The notes beneath the pieces were generated by a model. It saw only the letters and a list, made by a program, of their open reading frames with translations. It did not search any database and was not told the DNA's origin. Below, piece by piece: positions 35,024 to 41,917 of a DNA stretch of 64,000 nt. Within the stretch, counting starts at the first letter, position 1, and each line of letters begins with the position of its first letter. Both the position numbers and the translations under genes were made by a program. The stretch is taken from assembly GCA_050729835.1 (NCBI GenBank), contig JBOHLS010000009.1:1-64000 (forward strand), written 5' to 3'. The DNA is from REEB95 sp050729835. Its GTDB lineage: Bacteria > Pseudomonadota > Alphaproteobacteria > ATCC43930 > CGMCC-115725.

Positions 35024-36061
35024 TCAGGCGACCGGCGACCAGAGCACGTCGTCGATGCGCGCCGCGCCGCTGGCGAGCATGACTAGGCGATCGAATCCCA
35101 GCGCGATACCGGCGCTCGGAGGCATCGAGCCGAGCGCGGCCAGGAAATCCTCGTCGATCGGATAGGTCTCGCCGTAGCGCGCCAGCTTGTGGGCACGATC
35201 GCGCTCGAAACGCCGCCGTTGCTCGGCCAGATCGGTCAGCTCGGAGAAGCCGTTGGCAAGCTCGAGTCCGCCGATATAGACCTCGAAGCGTTCGGCCAGA
35301 CGGGCATCGTCGGGTTTGGCGCGGGCCAGGGCCGCCATTGCAATCGGGTAATCGGCCAGGATGGTCGGCGCGCCGATGCCGAGCGTCGGCTCGATCCGTT
35401 CGAGGAAGATGCGGAAGAAGAGATCCTCCCATTCGTCACCTGGATGCGGCGCGATGCCAAGCGGTTTGGCCGCCGCCGCCAGCAGCACCAAGCTCGGCCG
35501 CTCCGGGTCAGGTGCAGTGGCCAGGATGTCGATGCCGCAGCGGTCGGCAAAGACGCCGGCCACGGTTTCTCGGTGCCAGGGCTGGCGCGGATCCGCGTTC
35601 CGGCCTTGCCAGGAGAATTCGGCCCGGCCGACGGCGTCAAGCACGCCGGCAAGCAGCCGCTGGCAATCCGTCATCAGCTCGCGATAGGTCGCGCCGGCGC
35701 GATACCATTCGAGCAGCATGAATTCGGGGTGATGGGTGGCGCCGCGCTCGCCGTTGCGGAAGGCGTGCGCCAGTTGGAACAGCCGGGGCATGCCGGCGGC
35801 GAGCAGTTTCTTCATCGCGAATTCCGGCGAGGTGTGTAGGAAGAAGGGACGTGCGCCAGCGCCGGGCTCGTCGAGCACGGTCGCAAAGGCGCGTAAATGC
35901 GGCTCCAAGCCGGGGCTGACCTGGAGCGCCGGCGTGTCGACCTCGCTGAAGCCCTCGGCCGCGAAATAGCGCCGGACGGCCTGCAAGGCCGCGCTCCGCG
36001 CCGCCAGATAAGGCGCCCGGACCGCAAAGCGATCGTGCCGCCACCACGGCGTCTCGGTCAT
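35024..36061 (-). CDS. epmA: EF-P (R)-beta-lysine ligase EpmA
   Basis: A 345-residue class II lysyl-tRNA-synthetase paralogue without the anticodon domain. Motif 2 region RLFQLAHAFRNGERGATHHPEF and the motif 3 segment GIALGFDRLVMLASGA are clear. EpmA attaches (R)-beta-lysine to a conserved Lys of EF-P. It is divergent from efp with 146 bases between starts, an arrangement that fits co-regulation. The aminomutase EpmB that makes beta-lysine is not in this window. Confidence 0.92.
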   Translation of the reverse strand: MTETPWWRHDRFAVRAPYLAARSAALQAVRRYFAAEGFSEVDTPALQVSPGLEPHLRAFATVLDEPGAGARPFFLHTSPEFAMKKLLAAGMPRLFQLAHAFRNGERGATHHPEFMLLEWYRAGATYRELMTDCQRLLAGVLDAVGRAEFSWQGRNADPRQPWHRETVAGVFADRCGIDILATAPDPERPSLVLLAAAAKPLGIAPHPGDEWEDLFFRIFLERIEPTLGIGAPTILADYPIAMAALARAKPDDARLAERFEVYIGGLELANGFSELTDLAEQRRRFERDRAHKLARYGETYPIDEDFLAALGSMPPSAGIALGFDRLVMLASGAARIDDVLWSPVA

Positions 36062-36207
36062 GTCCTATGCTCCTTCGGGGGCGCAAGCTAGGCGTCTGTG
36101 CCGGGGCCGCCAAGCGCCGTATTTCGCTTGTGGGCGCGGGGGGCAAGCTGGTACGAACAGCCCGCAAATCCACAACCAGACGGGCTTTCCGCGCAAGGAC
36201 TGGCGCC

Positions 36208-36774
36208 ATGAAGATCAATGCCATCGATATCAAACCCGGCAACGTGCTCGAGCAGGACGGCAAGCTCTGGCTCGTTCTCAAGCGCGAACTCATCCAGCCT
36301 GGCAAAGGTGGTGCCTTCGCCCAGGTCGAGATGCGCGACTTTAAGACCGGCACCAAGACCAATGCGCGCTATCGTACGCAAGAAACGGTCGAACGCGCAC
36401 GCCTCGACGAGAAGGACATGCAGTTCCTCTATTTCGACGGCGACATGGCGACGTTCATGGACAACGAGACGTTCGAGCAGATCACCGTCAACAAGGAGCT
36501 GATCGGCGAGCCCGCCGACTTCCTCCAGGAAGGCATGATCTGCACCATCCAGCTGCACGAAAGCGTGCCGCTCACCGTCACGCTGCCGCAGACGGTGGTG
36601 CTCGAAGTGGTCGAGGCCGAGCCGGTGGTGAAAGGGCAGACCGCGTCGTCGTCCTACAAACCGGGCAAGCTGTCGAACGGCCGGCGCATCATGCTGCCAC
36701 CGCATGTCGGCACCACCACACGCGTTGTCGTCAATATCGCCGACGGCAGCTACATCGAACGCGCCAAAGACTGA
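36208..36774 (+). CDS. efp: translation elongation factor P
   Basis: A 188-residue protein that relieves ribosome stalling at polyproline. The modification loop is intact: ELIQPGKGGAF with Lys33, the residue EpmA would modify. The C-terminal OB domains and the end (VGTTTRVVVNIADGSY) are canonical. Start ATG at 36208; the upstream open frame (from 36067) is non-coding. It is followed by suhB after 11 bases. Confidence 0.96.
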   Translation: MKINAIDIKPGNVLEQDGKLWLVLKRELIQPGKGGAFAQVEMRDFKTGTKTNARYRTQETVERARLDEKDMQFLYFDGDMATFMDNETFEQITVNKELIGEPADFLQEGMICTIQLHESVPLTVTLPQTVVLEVVEAEPVVKGQTASSSYKPGKLSNGRRIMLPPHVGTTTRVVVNIADGSYIERAKD

Positions 36775-36785
36775 TCGCAGCAACG

Positions 36786-37577
36786 ATGGCGACGCGCTCG
36801 GCGCTGATCAACGTCATGGCCGCCGCCTGCCTCAAGGCGGCGCGGGGGTTGAAGCGCGATTTCGGCGAGGTCGAGCAGCTTCAGGTCTCGATCAAGGGGC
36901 CCGGCGAATTCGTTTCGGCCGCCGATGTCGCCGCCGAGAAGGTGTTGAAGCGCGAGCTCGGCAAGGCGCGGCCGGGCTATGGGTTTCTCGTTGAAGAAAG
37001 CGGGTTTCAGCCGGGCCGCGACACCAGCCACCGCTTCATCATCGACCCGCTCGACGGCACGACCAACTTCCTTCACGGCTTGCCGCATTTCGCGATCTCG
37101 GTGGCGCTTGAGCGCGAGGGCAAGTTGATTGCAGCGACCGTCTACGATCCGGTGAAGGACGAGATGTTCTGGGCCGAGAAGGGCCTGGGCGCTTACGTCA
37201 ACGATCGGCGCCTGCGCGTCTCGGCGCGCCGCGGCCTGGGCGACGCGCTGATCGCCACCGGCATCCCGTTCCGCGAGCGCGGTGACCACGCGCGCTACCT
37301 GGAAACCCTCGCGCCGGCGATGCGCGCCACGTCCGGCATCCGCCGCTGGGGCGTTGCCTCGCTCGATCTCGCCTATGTCGCGGCCGGCCGCTTCGACGGC
37401 TTCTGGGAATTCGACCTCAAGCCGTGGGACATCGCCGCCGGCGTGCTGCTCGTGCGCGAGGCCGGCGGCGATGTCACCGACATGGCGGGCGGCCAGGACA
37501 TGCTCGCCCAGGGTTCGATCCTCGCTGCCAATCCGACCCTGTACGACGCGCTGCGCCGGCTGTTCGCCGCCGGCTGA
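36786..37577 (+). CDS. suhB: inositol monophosphatase family protein (SuhB-like)
   Basis: A 263-residue Mg-dependent phosphatase. The metal motif IDPLDGTTNFLHGLPHFA and the second motif KPWDIAAGVLLVREAGG are both intact, so catalysis is expected. Family members act on inositol phosphate, PAP or histidinol phosphate, or serve as the SuhB transcription factor; the exact role is not decided by sequence alone. It is in the same direction as efp, 11 bases downstream. Confidence 0.88.
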   Translation: MATRSALINVMAAACLKAARGLKRDFGEVEQLQVSIKGPGEFVSAADVAAEKVLKRELGKARPGYGFLVEESGFQPGRDTSHRFIIDPLDGTTNFLHGLPHFAISVALEREGKLIAATVYDPVKDEMFWAEKGLGAYVNDRRLRVSARRGLGDALIATGIPFRERGDHARYLETLAPAMRATSGIRRWGVASLDLAYVAAGRFDGFWEFDLKPWDIAAGVLLVREAGGDVTDMAGGQDMLAQGSILAANPTLYDALRRLFAAG

Positions 37578-37640
37578 AACCATCCCGGTCAGTTGCGTAC
37601 ACTTGAACGCATACAACTCGGGTCCGGCACCCCAGGGGAT

Positions 37641-37691
37641 AAGCGGTGGACGACCCCGCTTCTATGAGTCAGTGGCAGCCATCCACCGCTT
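37641..37691. repeat. 10-bp inverted repeat upstream of the OmpA-type gene
   Basis: AAGCGGTGGA (37641-37650) and TCCACCGCTT (37682-37691) are perfect complements separated by 31 bases, 56 bases before the start at 37747. It could form a stem in the leader or serve as an operator. A short TTTT follows at 37701-37704, but a T-tract terminator is not convincing. Confidence 0.45.
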
Positions 37692-37746
37692 GCGGTAAGC
37701 TTTTAGCCAAGGATTAAGGATAAGGGGTGAGAAGGGTAACCTGGCG

Positions 37747-38730
37747 ATGCCACCTGTGGCACGTGTAGCCCATCGCACGACGCGGCCGTTCGTCATGGCC
37801 GCGGTCGGTGCATTTGCGTTGGCGGTTGGCAGCGTTGCTGCCGCACCGGCGCAGGCGCAATCGGCCTATGGCTATGCCGGGTCGAGCGTGACGGTCGATT
37901 ACAGCGTCCTCGATCACTTGGGCCCGGCGCCGCACGTCCCGGACAGCCGCTTCGTGCTGCGCGTGCCGGAACAGCCCGGCGCACTTCACCACGGCGCTCT
38001 CCAGCGCCCACGCGTCGTGGCGCGGCGGATCGTTCGTCATCCGACGCCCCGCCCGACCCAAATCGCCCAGGTTCATCCGGTCCAGCACGTCGCGGACATC
38101 GTCCAGGACGGCAGCGTGACCATCGATTACGGCGCCTTGCCGTCGCCGGTCGCCAGCAACGGACCGCGGATCGTGCTGCGGCGTCCGGGTACCGTCACCG
38201 TCGCGGCGGCATCGCCTGTCAGGTTGATTCCGCCGGCACCGCAACCGACACCGACGCCGGCCGCACCGTCACCGCCGCGCGTGGCGACGGCGCCGTCAAC
38301 GCCGGAAACACGCTCCGAGCTGCACGACCTTGCGTCGCTGCTGCCGATCGGCGGCGTTGCCCTGGCGGCGACGCGCTCGCCGACCGAGCCAGTCGCGGCG
38401 CGCAGCGCGCCGCAATCCGACAGCCGGGCGATCCGCTTCGCGCCGGGCGCCGCCGAGCTCCAGGGCGACGCGCCCAGCGTGCTCAACACTCTGGCGCAGA
38501 CTCTTAAGGCCACGCCGGATGAGCGCGTCGCGCTCGTGGCCTATGCCAGCGGCGACGCCGACCAGGCGATCGAGGCCCGACGGGTCTCGTTGGCGCGGGC
38601 CGTCGCGGTCCGCGCCTATCTGATCCAGCATGGGGTGGCGAGCACGCGGATCGACGTGCGCGCGCTGGGTAATCGGGTGACGGACGGGGGGTCCGCTGAT
38701 CGCGTCGATTTGGTGACGACCGGCAGTTAG
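37747..38730 (+). CDS. secreted OmpA-domain protein
   Basis: A 327-residue exported protein with an N-terminal signal sequence (core AVGAFALAVGSVAAAPAQA). The middle is low-complexity, Pro/Ala-rich. The C-terminal about 100 residues (IRFAPGAAELQGDAPSVLNTL and RRVSLARAVAVRAYLI) match an OmpA/MotB peptidoglycan-binding fold, though the canonical N-x2-L-S-x2-R-A motif is only partly kept. It sits directly ahead of the stator-like pair and may be a periplasmic partner of it. Confidence 0.72.
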   Translation: MPPVARVAHRTTRPFVMAAVGAFALAVGSVAAAPAQAQSAYGYAGSSVTVDYSVLDHLGPAPHVPDSRFVLRVPEQPGALHHGALQRPRVVARRIVRHPTPRPTQIAQVHPVQHVADIVQDGSVTIDYGALPSPVASNGPRIVLRRPGTVTVAAASPVRLIPPAPQPTPTPAAPSPPRVATAPSTPETRSELHDLASLLPIGGVALAATRSPTEPVAARSAPQSDSRAIRFAPGAAELQGDAPSVLNTLAQTLKATPDERVALVAYASGDADQAIEARRVSLARAVAVRAYLIQHGVASTRIDVRALGNRVTDGGSADRVDLVTTGS

Positions 38731-38778
38731 ACCGACGGCGTTCGCTTCAACCCCCTTTTCTGCAGAAGGCAGGCCCCC

Positions 38779-39915
38779 GTGAGTCATCCGTCCCGTTATC
38801 TGGCGCGCATGACGGTTTTCGTCGTCGTCATCGCGCTGATCGCCGGCGCCCTGTCGCACGCGCTCTATCCCTATTTCATGGGCAATCCCGTGGTGAACGG
38901 GGTGATCATCGGCATCCTGATCGCCGGCGTCGTCTATGTCTTCCACCAGGTGATCCAGCTCTCCGGCAATGCGCGCTGGCTCGCGCGCGCCTCGCGCGGC
39001 CAGCCGACCGGCAAGCCGAGCCGGCTGCTGGGATCGCTGGCGCGCATGATAGGCGAGGGGCGCGGCCGCCTGGCGCTCTCGGCCGCGGCGCTGCGCACCT
39101 TGCTCGACAGCGTTGGCTCGCGGCTCGAAGAGACCCGCGAAACATCGCGCTATCTCATTGGATTACTTATATTTTTGGGACTGCTTGGGACCTTCTATGG
39201 TCTATTGGAGACGGTCCAATCGGTCAAGGGCGTGATCGGCGGCCTGTCGGCCGGCGCCGCCGATCCGGTGCGCGCGTTCGCCGATCTCAAGGCGCGGCTC
39301 GAAACGCCGCTCGGCGGCATGGGCACGGCCTTCAGCGCCTCGCTGTTCGGCCTGGCGGGATCGCTGATCCTCGGCTTTCTCGATCTCCAGGCCGGGTTGG
39401 CGCAAAACCGCTTCTTCAACGATCTCGAGGAATGGCTCACCGCGCAGACGCGGCTTGATGCCGCGCCGGCCGCGTTCGCCGCCGGCGAGGGCTCGGCCCC
39501 GGCCTACATCCAGGCGCTGCTCGAGCAGACGGCCGACACGCTCGACAACCTGCAACGCGTGCTCAGCCGAGGCGAGGAAAGCCGCATCTCCGCCAACGTT
39601 AACATCGTCAATCTGACTGAGCGTCTCGCCACGCTCACCGATCAGATGCGCGCCGAGCAGAGCCTGATGCTGAAATTCGCCGAGCAGCAGGTCGAGATGA
39701 AGCCGGTGCTGCAGCGCCTCGCCGACGGTGGCCCGGCCGGTGCGCTCGGCGACGAGACCCGCGCCCATTTCCGCGCCATCGAGGTCCATCTCGCCCGCCT
39801 CGCCGAGGACGTGTCGCAAGGTCGCGGCGAGGTGGTGCAGGAGATTCGCAGCGAGCTGCGCCTCGTCGCCCGCACCATCGCGGCGCTCGGGCAGGAACCC
39901 GAGCGCACGCGCTAG
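38779..39915 (+). CDS. MotA/TolQ/ExbB-like inner-membrane protein
   Basis: A 378-residue protein with four probable membrane helices: about 11-30, 38-58, 133-155 and 180-200 (YLIGLLIFLGLLGTFYGLLE, FSASLFGLAGSLILGFLD). LLGTFYGLLETV and MGTAFSASLFGLAGS are the conserved ion-channel helices of the MotA/TolQ/ExbB family. A long helical C-terminal part (200-378) faces the cytoplasm. GTG start at 38779. Six bases separate it from the partner gene, consistent with a fixed complex. Confidence 0.8.
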   Translation: MSHPSRYLARMTVFVVVIALIAGALSHALYPYFMGNPVVNGVIIGILIAGVVYVFHQVIQLSGNARWLARASRGQPTGKPSRLLGSLARMIGEGRGRLALSAAALRTLLDSVGSRLEETRETSRYLIGLLIFLGLLGTFYGLLETVQSVKGVIGGLSAGAADPVRAFADLKARLETPLGGMGTAFSASLFGLAGSLILGFLDLQAGLAQNRFFNDLEEWLTAQTRLDAAPAAFAAGEGSAPAYIQALLEQTADTLDNLQRVLSRGEESRISANVNIVNLTERLATLTDQMRAEQSLMLKFAEQQVEMKPVLQRLADGGPAGALGDETRAHFRAIEVHLARLAEDVSQGRGEVVQEIRSELRLVARTIAALGQEPERTR

Positions 39916-39921
39916 CCCGGC

Positions 39922-40929
39922 ATGCCGCTCTACTCCCGCCGTCAGCGCCGGTCGACGATCAACATCTGGCCGGGCTTCGTCGACGCCCTGACGCAGCTCG
40001 TCATGGTGATTATCTTCGTGCTGCTGGTGTTCACCGCCGGCCAGTTCTATCTCAGCGGCGCGCTCTCGAACCGCGACGCCGCGCTGGCGCAGCTGACGCA
40101 ACAGCTGAACCAGCTGAGCGACATGCTGTCGCTGCAGAAGAGCAACAACGCGAAGCTCCAGCTCAACCTGTCGCAGATCAACGCCGAGCTGCAATCGACC
40201 ACGACGGCGAAGAACGCGGCCGAGGCCAAGGTCGGCGCGCTCGGCACGCAGCTGAGTGGGACGCAGCAGCAGCTGACGCAGAAGACCGAGGACCTCGGCA
40301 AGGCGCAGACCACGGTCGATCAGCTCAACCAGCAGCTGCTCGCGCTGCGCCAACAGCTGGCACAGATCGCCGCCGTGCTCGACGCCTCGGAAGCCAAGAG
40401 CAAGCAACAACAGGCGCAGATCGCCGACCTCGGCAACCGCCTTAACCAGGCGCTCGTCACCAAGGTCGCCGAGCTGGCCAAATACCGATCGGAATTCTTC
40501 GGCCGCCTGCGTTCGATCTTGGCCAACCGCAAGGACATCCGCATCGTCGGCGACCGCTTCGTCTTCCAGTCGGACGTGCTGTTCGACACCGGCAGCGCCG
40601 AGCTGACGCCGGCTGCTCAGACCCAGCTCGCCTCGGTGGGGCAGGTGCTCAAGCAGCTGTCGAGCGAGATCCCGACCACCATCGACTGGGTGCTTGAGGT
40701 CGACGGCCACACCGACGCGCGGCCGATCCACACGGCGGAATTCCCCTCGAACTGGGAGCTGTCGTCGGCGCGCGCCCAATCCGTCGTGCGCTATCTGATC
40801 GCCCAGGGGATTCCGCCCAATCGCCTGGTGGCGGCGGGCTTCGGCCAATACACGCCGATCGCCACCGGCACCACCGACGCTGATTACCGTCAGAACCGCC
40901 GCATCGAGCTCAAGCTGACCGAGCGCTAA
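39922..40929 (+). CDS. MotB/OmpA-like stator partner with coiled coil
   Basis: A 335-residue protein: a single membrane helix (about 18-45, FVDALTQLVMVIIFVLLVF) that carries the aspartate expected to bind the transported ion, a long Gln-rich coiled coil (about 50-195), and an OmpA/MotB peptidoglycan-binding domain (about 205-335; DVLFDTGSAELTP, DGHTDARPI, NWELSSARAQSVVRYL). With the upstream gene it forms an ion-driven stator-like unit. It is not flagellar by context: no flagellar gene is seen. Confidence 0.82.
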   Translation: MPLYSRRQRRSTINIWPGFVDALTQLVMVIIFVLLVFTAGQFYLSGALSNRDAALAQLTQQLNQLSDMLSLQKSNNAKLQLNLSQINAELQSTTTAKNAAEAKVGALGTQLSGTQQQLTQKTEDLGKAQTTVDQLNQQLLALRQQLAQIAAVLDASEAKSKQQQAQIADLGNRLNQALVTKVAELAKYRSEFFGRLRSILANRKDIRIVGDRFVFQSDVLFDTGSAELTPAAQTQLASVGQVLKQLSSEIPTTIDWVLEVDGHTDARPIHTAEFPSNWELSSARAQSVVRYLIAQGIPPNRLVAAGFGQYTPIATGTTDADYRQNRRIELKLTER

Positions 40930-41030
40930 ATGGCCGTGGCGGCCGTCGGGCGAAGCCGGGCGTTAACCGCGTGGCGGTTGCATGAGTCGGGCACGGCCGC
41001 TATAAAGCCGGACTCCCTGGAGCGGCACCC

Positions 41031-41258
41031 ATGAAAGACGGCATCCACCCGGATTACCACGAGATCACGGTCGTCATGACCGACGGCACGACCTACAAGA
41101 CCCGGTCGACCTATGGCAAGGCGGGCGATACGCTCCATCTTGAGATCGATTCCCGCTCGCATCCGGCGTGGACCGGTGGCCAGCAGAAGCTGCTCGATAC
41201 CGGCGGTCAGCTCGCCCGCTTCAACAAGCGGTTCAAAGGTCTCGGCCTGAAAAAGTAG
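41031..41258 (+). CDS. rpmE: 50S ribosomal protein L31
   Basis: A 75-residue protein, the zinc-free form (no cysteine pair). IHPDYHEITVVMTDGTTYKTR and SHPAWTGGQQKLLDTGGQLARF are conserved. GGAG precedes the start by about 8 bases. It is transcribed towards hsp20 but the latter has its own promoter. Confidence 0.95.
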   Translation: MKDGIHPDYHEITVVMTDGTTYKTRSTYGKAGDTLHLEIDSRSHPAWTGGQQKLLDTGGQLARFNKRFKGLGLKK

Positions 41259-41270
41259 GCCGGCCGCGCC

Positions 41271-41299
41271 CTTGACGGGGCGCAATCCCACTCCCATGT
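41271..41299 (+). promoter_or_regulatory. RpoH-like heat-shock promoter
   Basis: CTTGAC (41271-41276), a 17-base spacer and CCATGT (41294-41299) resemble alphaproteobacterial sigma-32 promoters (CTTGAA ... CCATNT). It lies about 97 bases before the hsp20 start and just after rpmE, so the mRNA would begin near 41305 and carry the thermometer below. Confidence 0.6.
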
Positions 41300-41304
41300 G
41301 AATT

Positions 41305-41395
41305 CCCGTCCGGGACCTCGCGGGTCCGGACGCTGGGCGCCCGGCCATTCCGGCGGGCGCGCAAATCCCACTTTGCTCAATGGAGGTTGTGGATC
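41305..41395 (+). promoter_or_regulatory. ROSE-like RNA thermometer in the hsp20 leader
   Basis: The leader holds three hairpins. Two are GC-rich 9-bp stems with one bulge each: 41308-41331 and 41337-41360. The third (41368-41392) encloses the ribosome-binding site: CCAC pairs with GTGG, and UUGCUC faces GGAGGU with C-G, U-A, C-G, then G-G and U-U oppositions. The UUGCU element facing the Shine-Dalgarno is the hallmark of ROSE thermometers of rhizobial small heat-shock genes. GGAGG (41382-41386) lies in the stem, 9 bases from the ATG, so translation would be blocked at low temperature. Type call is by pattern; melting was not computed. Confidence 0.7.
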
Positions 41396-41854
41396 ATGGA
41401 TAGTTTCGATTTCGCGCCGCTGTTCCGCTCGACCATCGGCTTCGACCGCCTGCTTCGCCTGGCCGACACGGCCACCCGCTTCGACGGCTCCGGCTATCCG
41501 CCGTATAACATCGAAAGCACCGGCGACAACACCTACCGCCTGACCGTGGCGGTCGCGGGCTTCGCGCCGGACGAGCTCGACGTCACCGTCAAGGAGAACG
41601 AATTGCTGGTGAGCGGCAAGTCCAAGAAGGACGAGGCCAGCACGGCCTATCTGCACCGCGGCATCGCCAGCCGCGCGTTCGAGCGCCGCTTCCAGCTCGC
41701 CGACCACATCAAGGTCGCGGGTGCGAGCCTCGACAACGGCCTGTTGCACGTCGACCTCGTGCGCGAGGTGCCGGAAGAGAAGAAGCCGCGCAAGATCGCC
41801 ATCGCCATCGCCAACGGCAGCGGCCCGCAGGTGATCGACCAGAAGGCGGCCTGA
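41396..41854 (+). CDS. small heat-shock protein Hsp20 (IbpA-like)
   Basis: A 152-residue alpha-crystallin-domain chaperone. The N-terminal start MDSFDFAPLFRSTIGFDRL is typical of rhizobial IbpA/Hsp20; the core NTYRLTVAVAGFAPDELDV, GIASRAFERRFQLADHIKV and DNGLLHVDLVREVPE completes the domain. Start ATG at 41396 after GGAGG. It has its own RpoH-like promoter, leader thermometer and terminator. Confidence 0.94.
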   Translation: MDSFDFAPLFRSTIGFDRLLRLADTATRFDGSGYPPYNIESTGDNTYRLTVAVAGFAPDELDVTVKENELLVSGKSKKDEASTAYLHRGIASRAFERRFQLADHIKVAGASLDNGLLHVDLVREVPEEKKPRKIAIAIANGSGPQVIDQKAA

Positions 41855-41877
41855 CGCGCGCCGGTTTGCGACGACAG

Positions 41878-41910
41878 AGAGCGGTCCCCCGGTGGGACCG
41901 CTCTTTTGTT
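41878..41910 (+). terminator. Rho-independent terminator after hsp20
   Basis: An 11-bp perfect stem (AGAGCGGTCCC 41878-41888, GGGACCGCTCT 41894-41904) with a 5-base loop is followed by TTTTGTTTT. It ends the hsp20 transcript 24 bases after its stop and separates it from the convergent coiled-coil gene. Confidence 0.93.
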
Positions 41911-41917
41911 TTGCCCG

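Noticed and set aside
37703..37717. CtrA-like site TTAG-N7-TTAA
   Set aside because: One mismatch to the TTAA-N7-TTAA consensus and only one site, which is expected by chance; other GTTAAC half-sites are too short.
38779..40929. Zorya-type anti-phage ZorAB
   Set aside because: The MotA/MotB-like proteins lack ZorA's long tail and no ZorC/D/E nuclease or helicase genes lie next to them.
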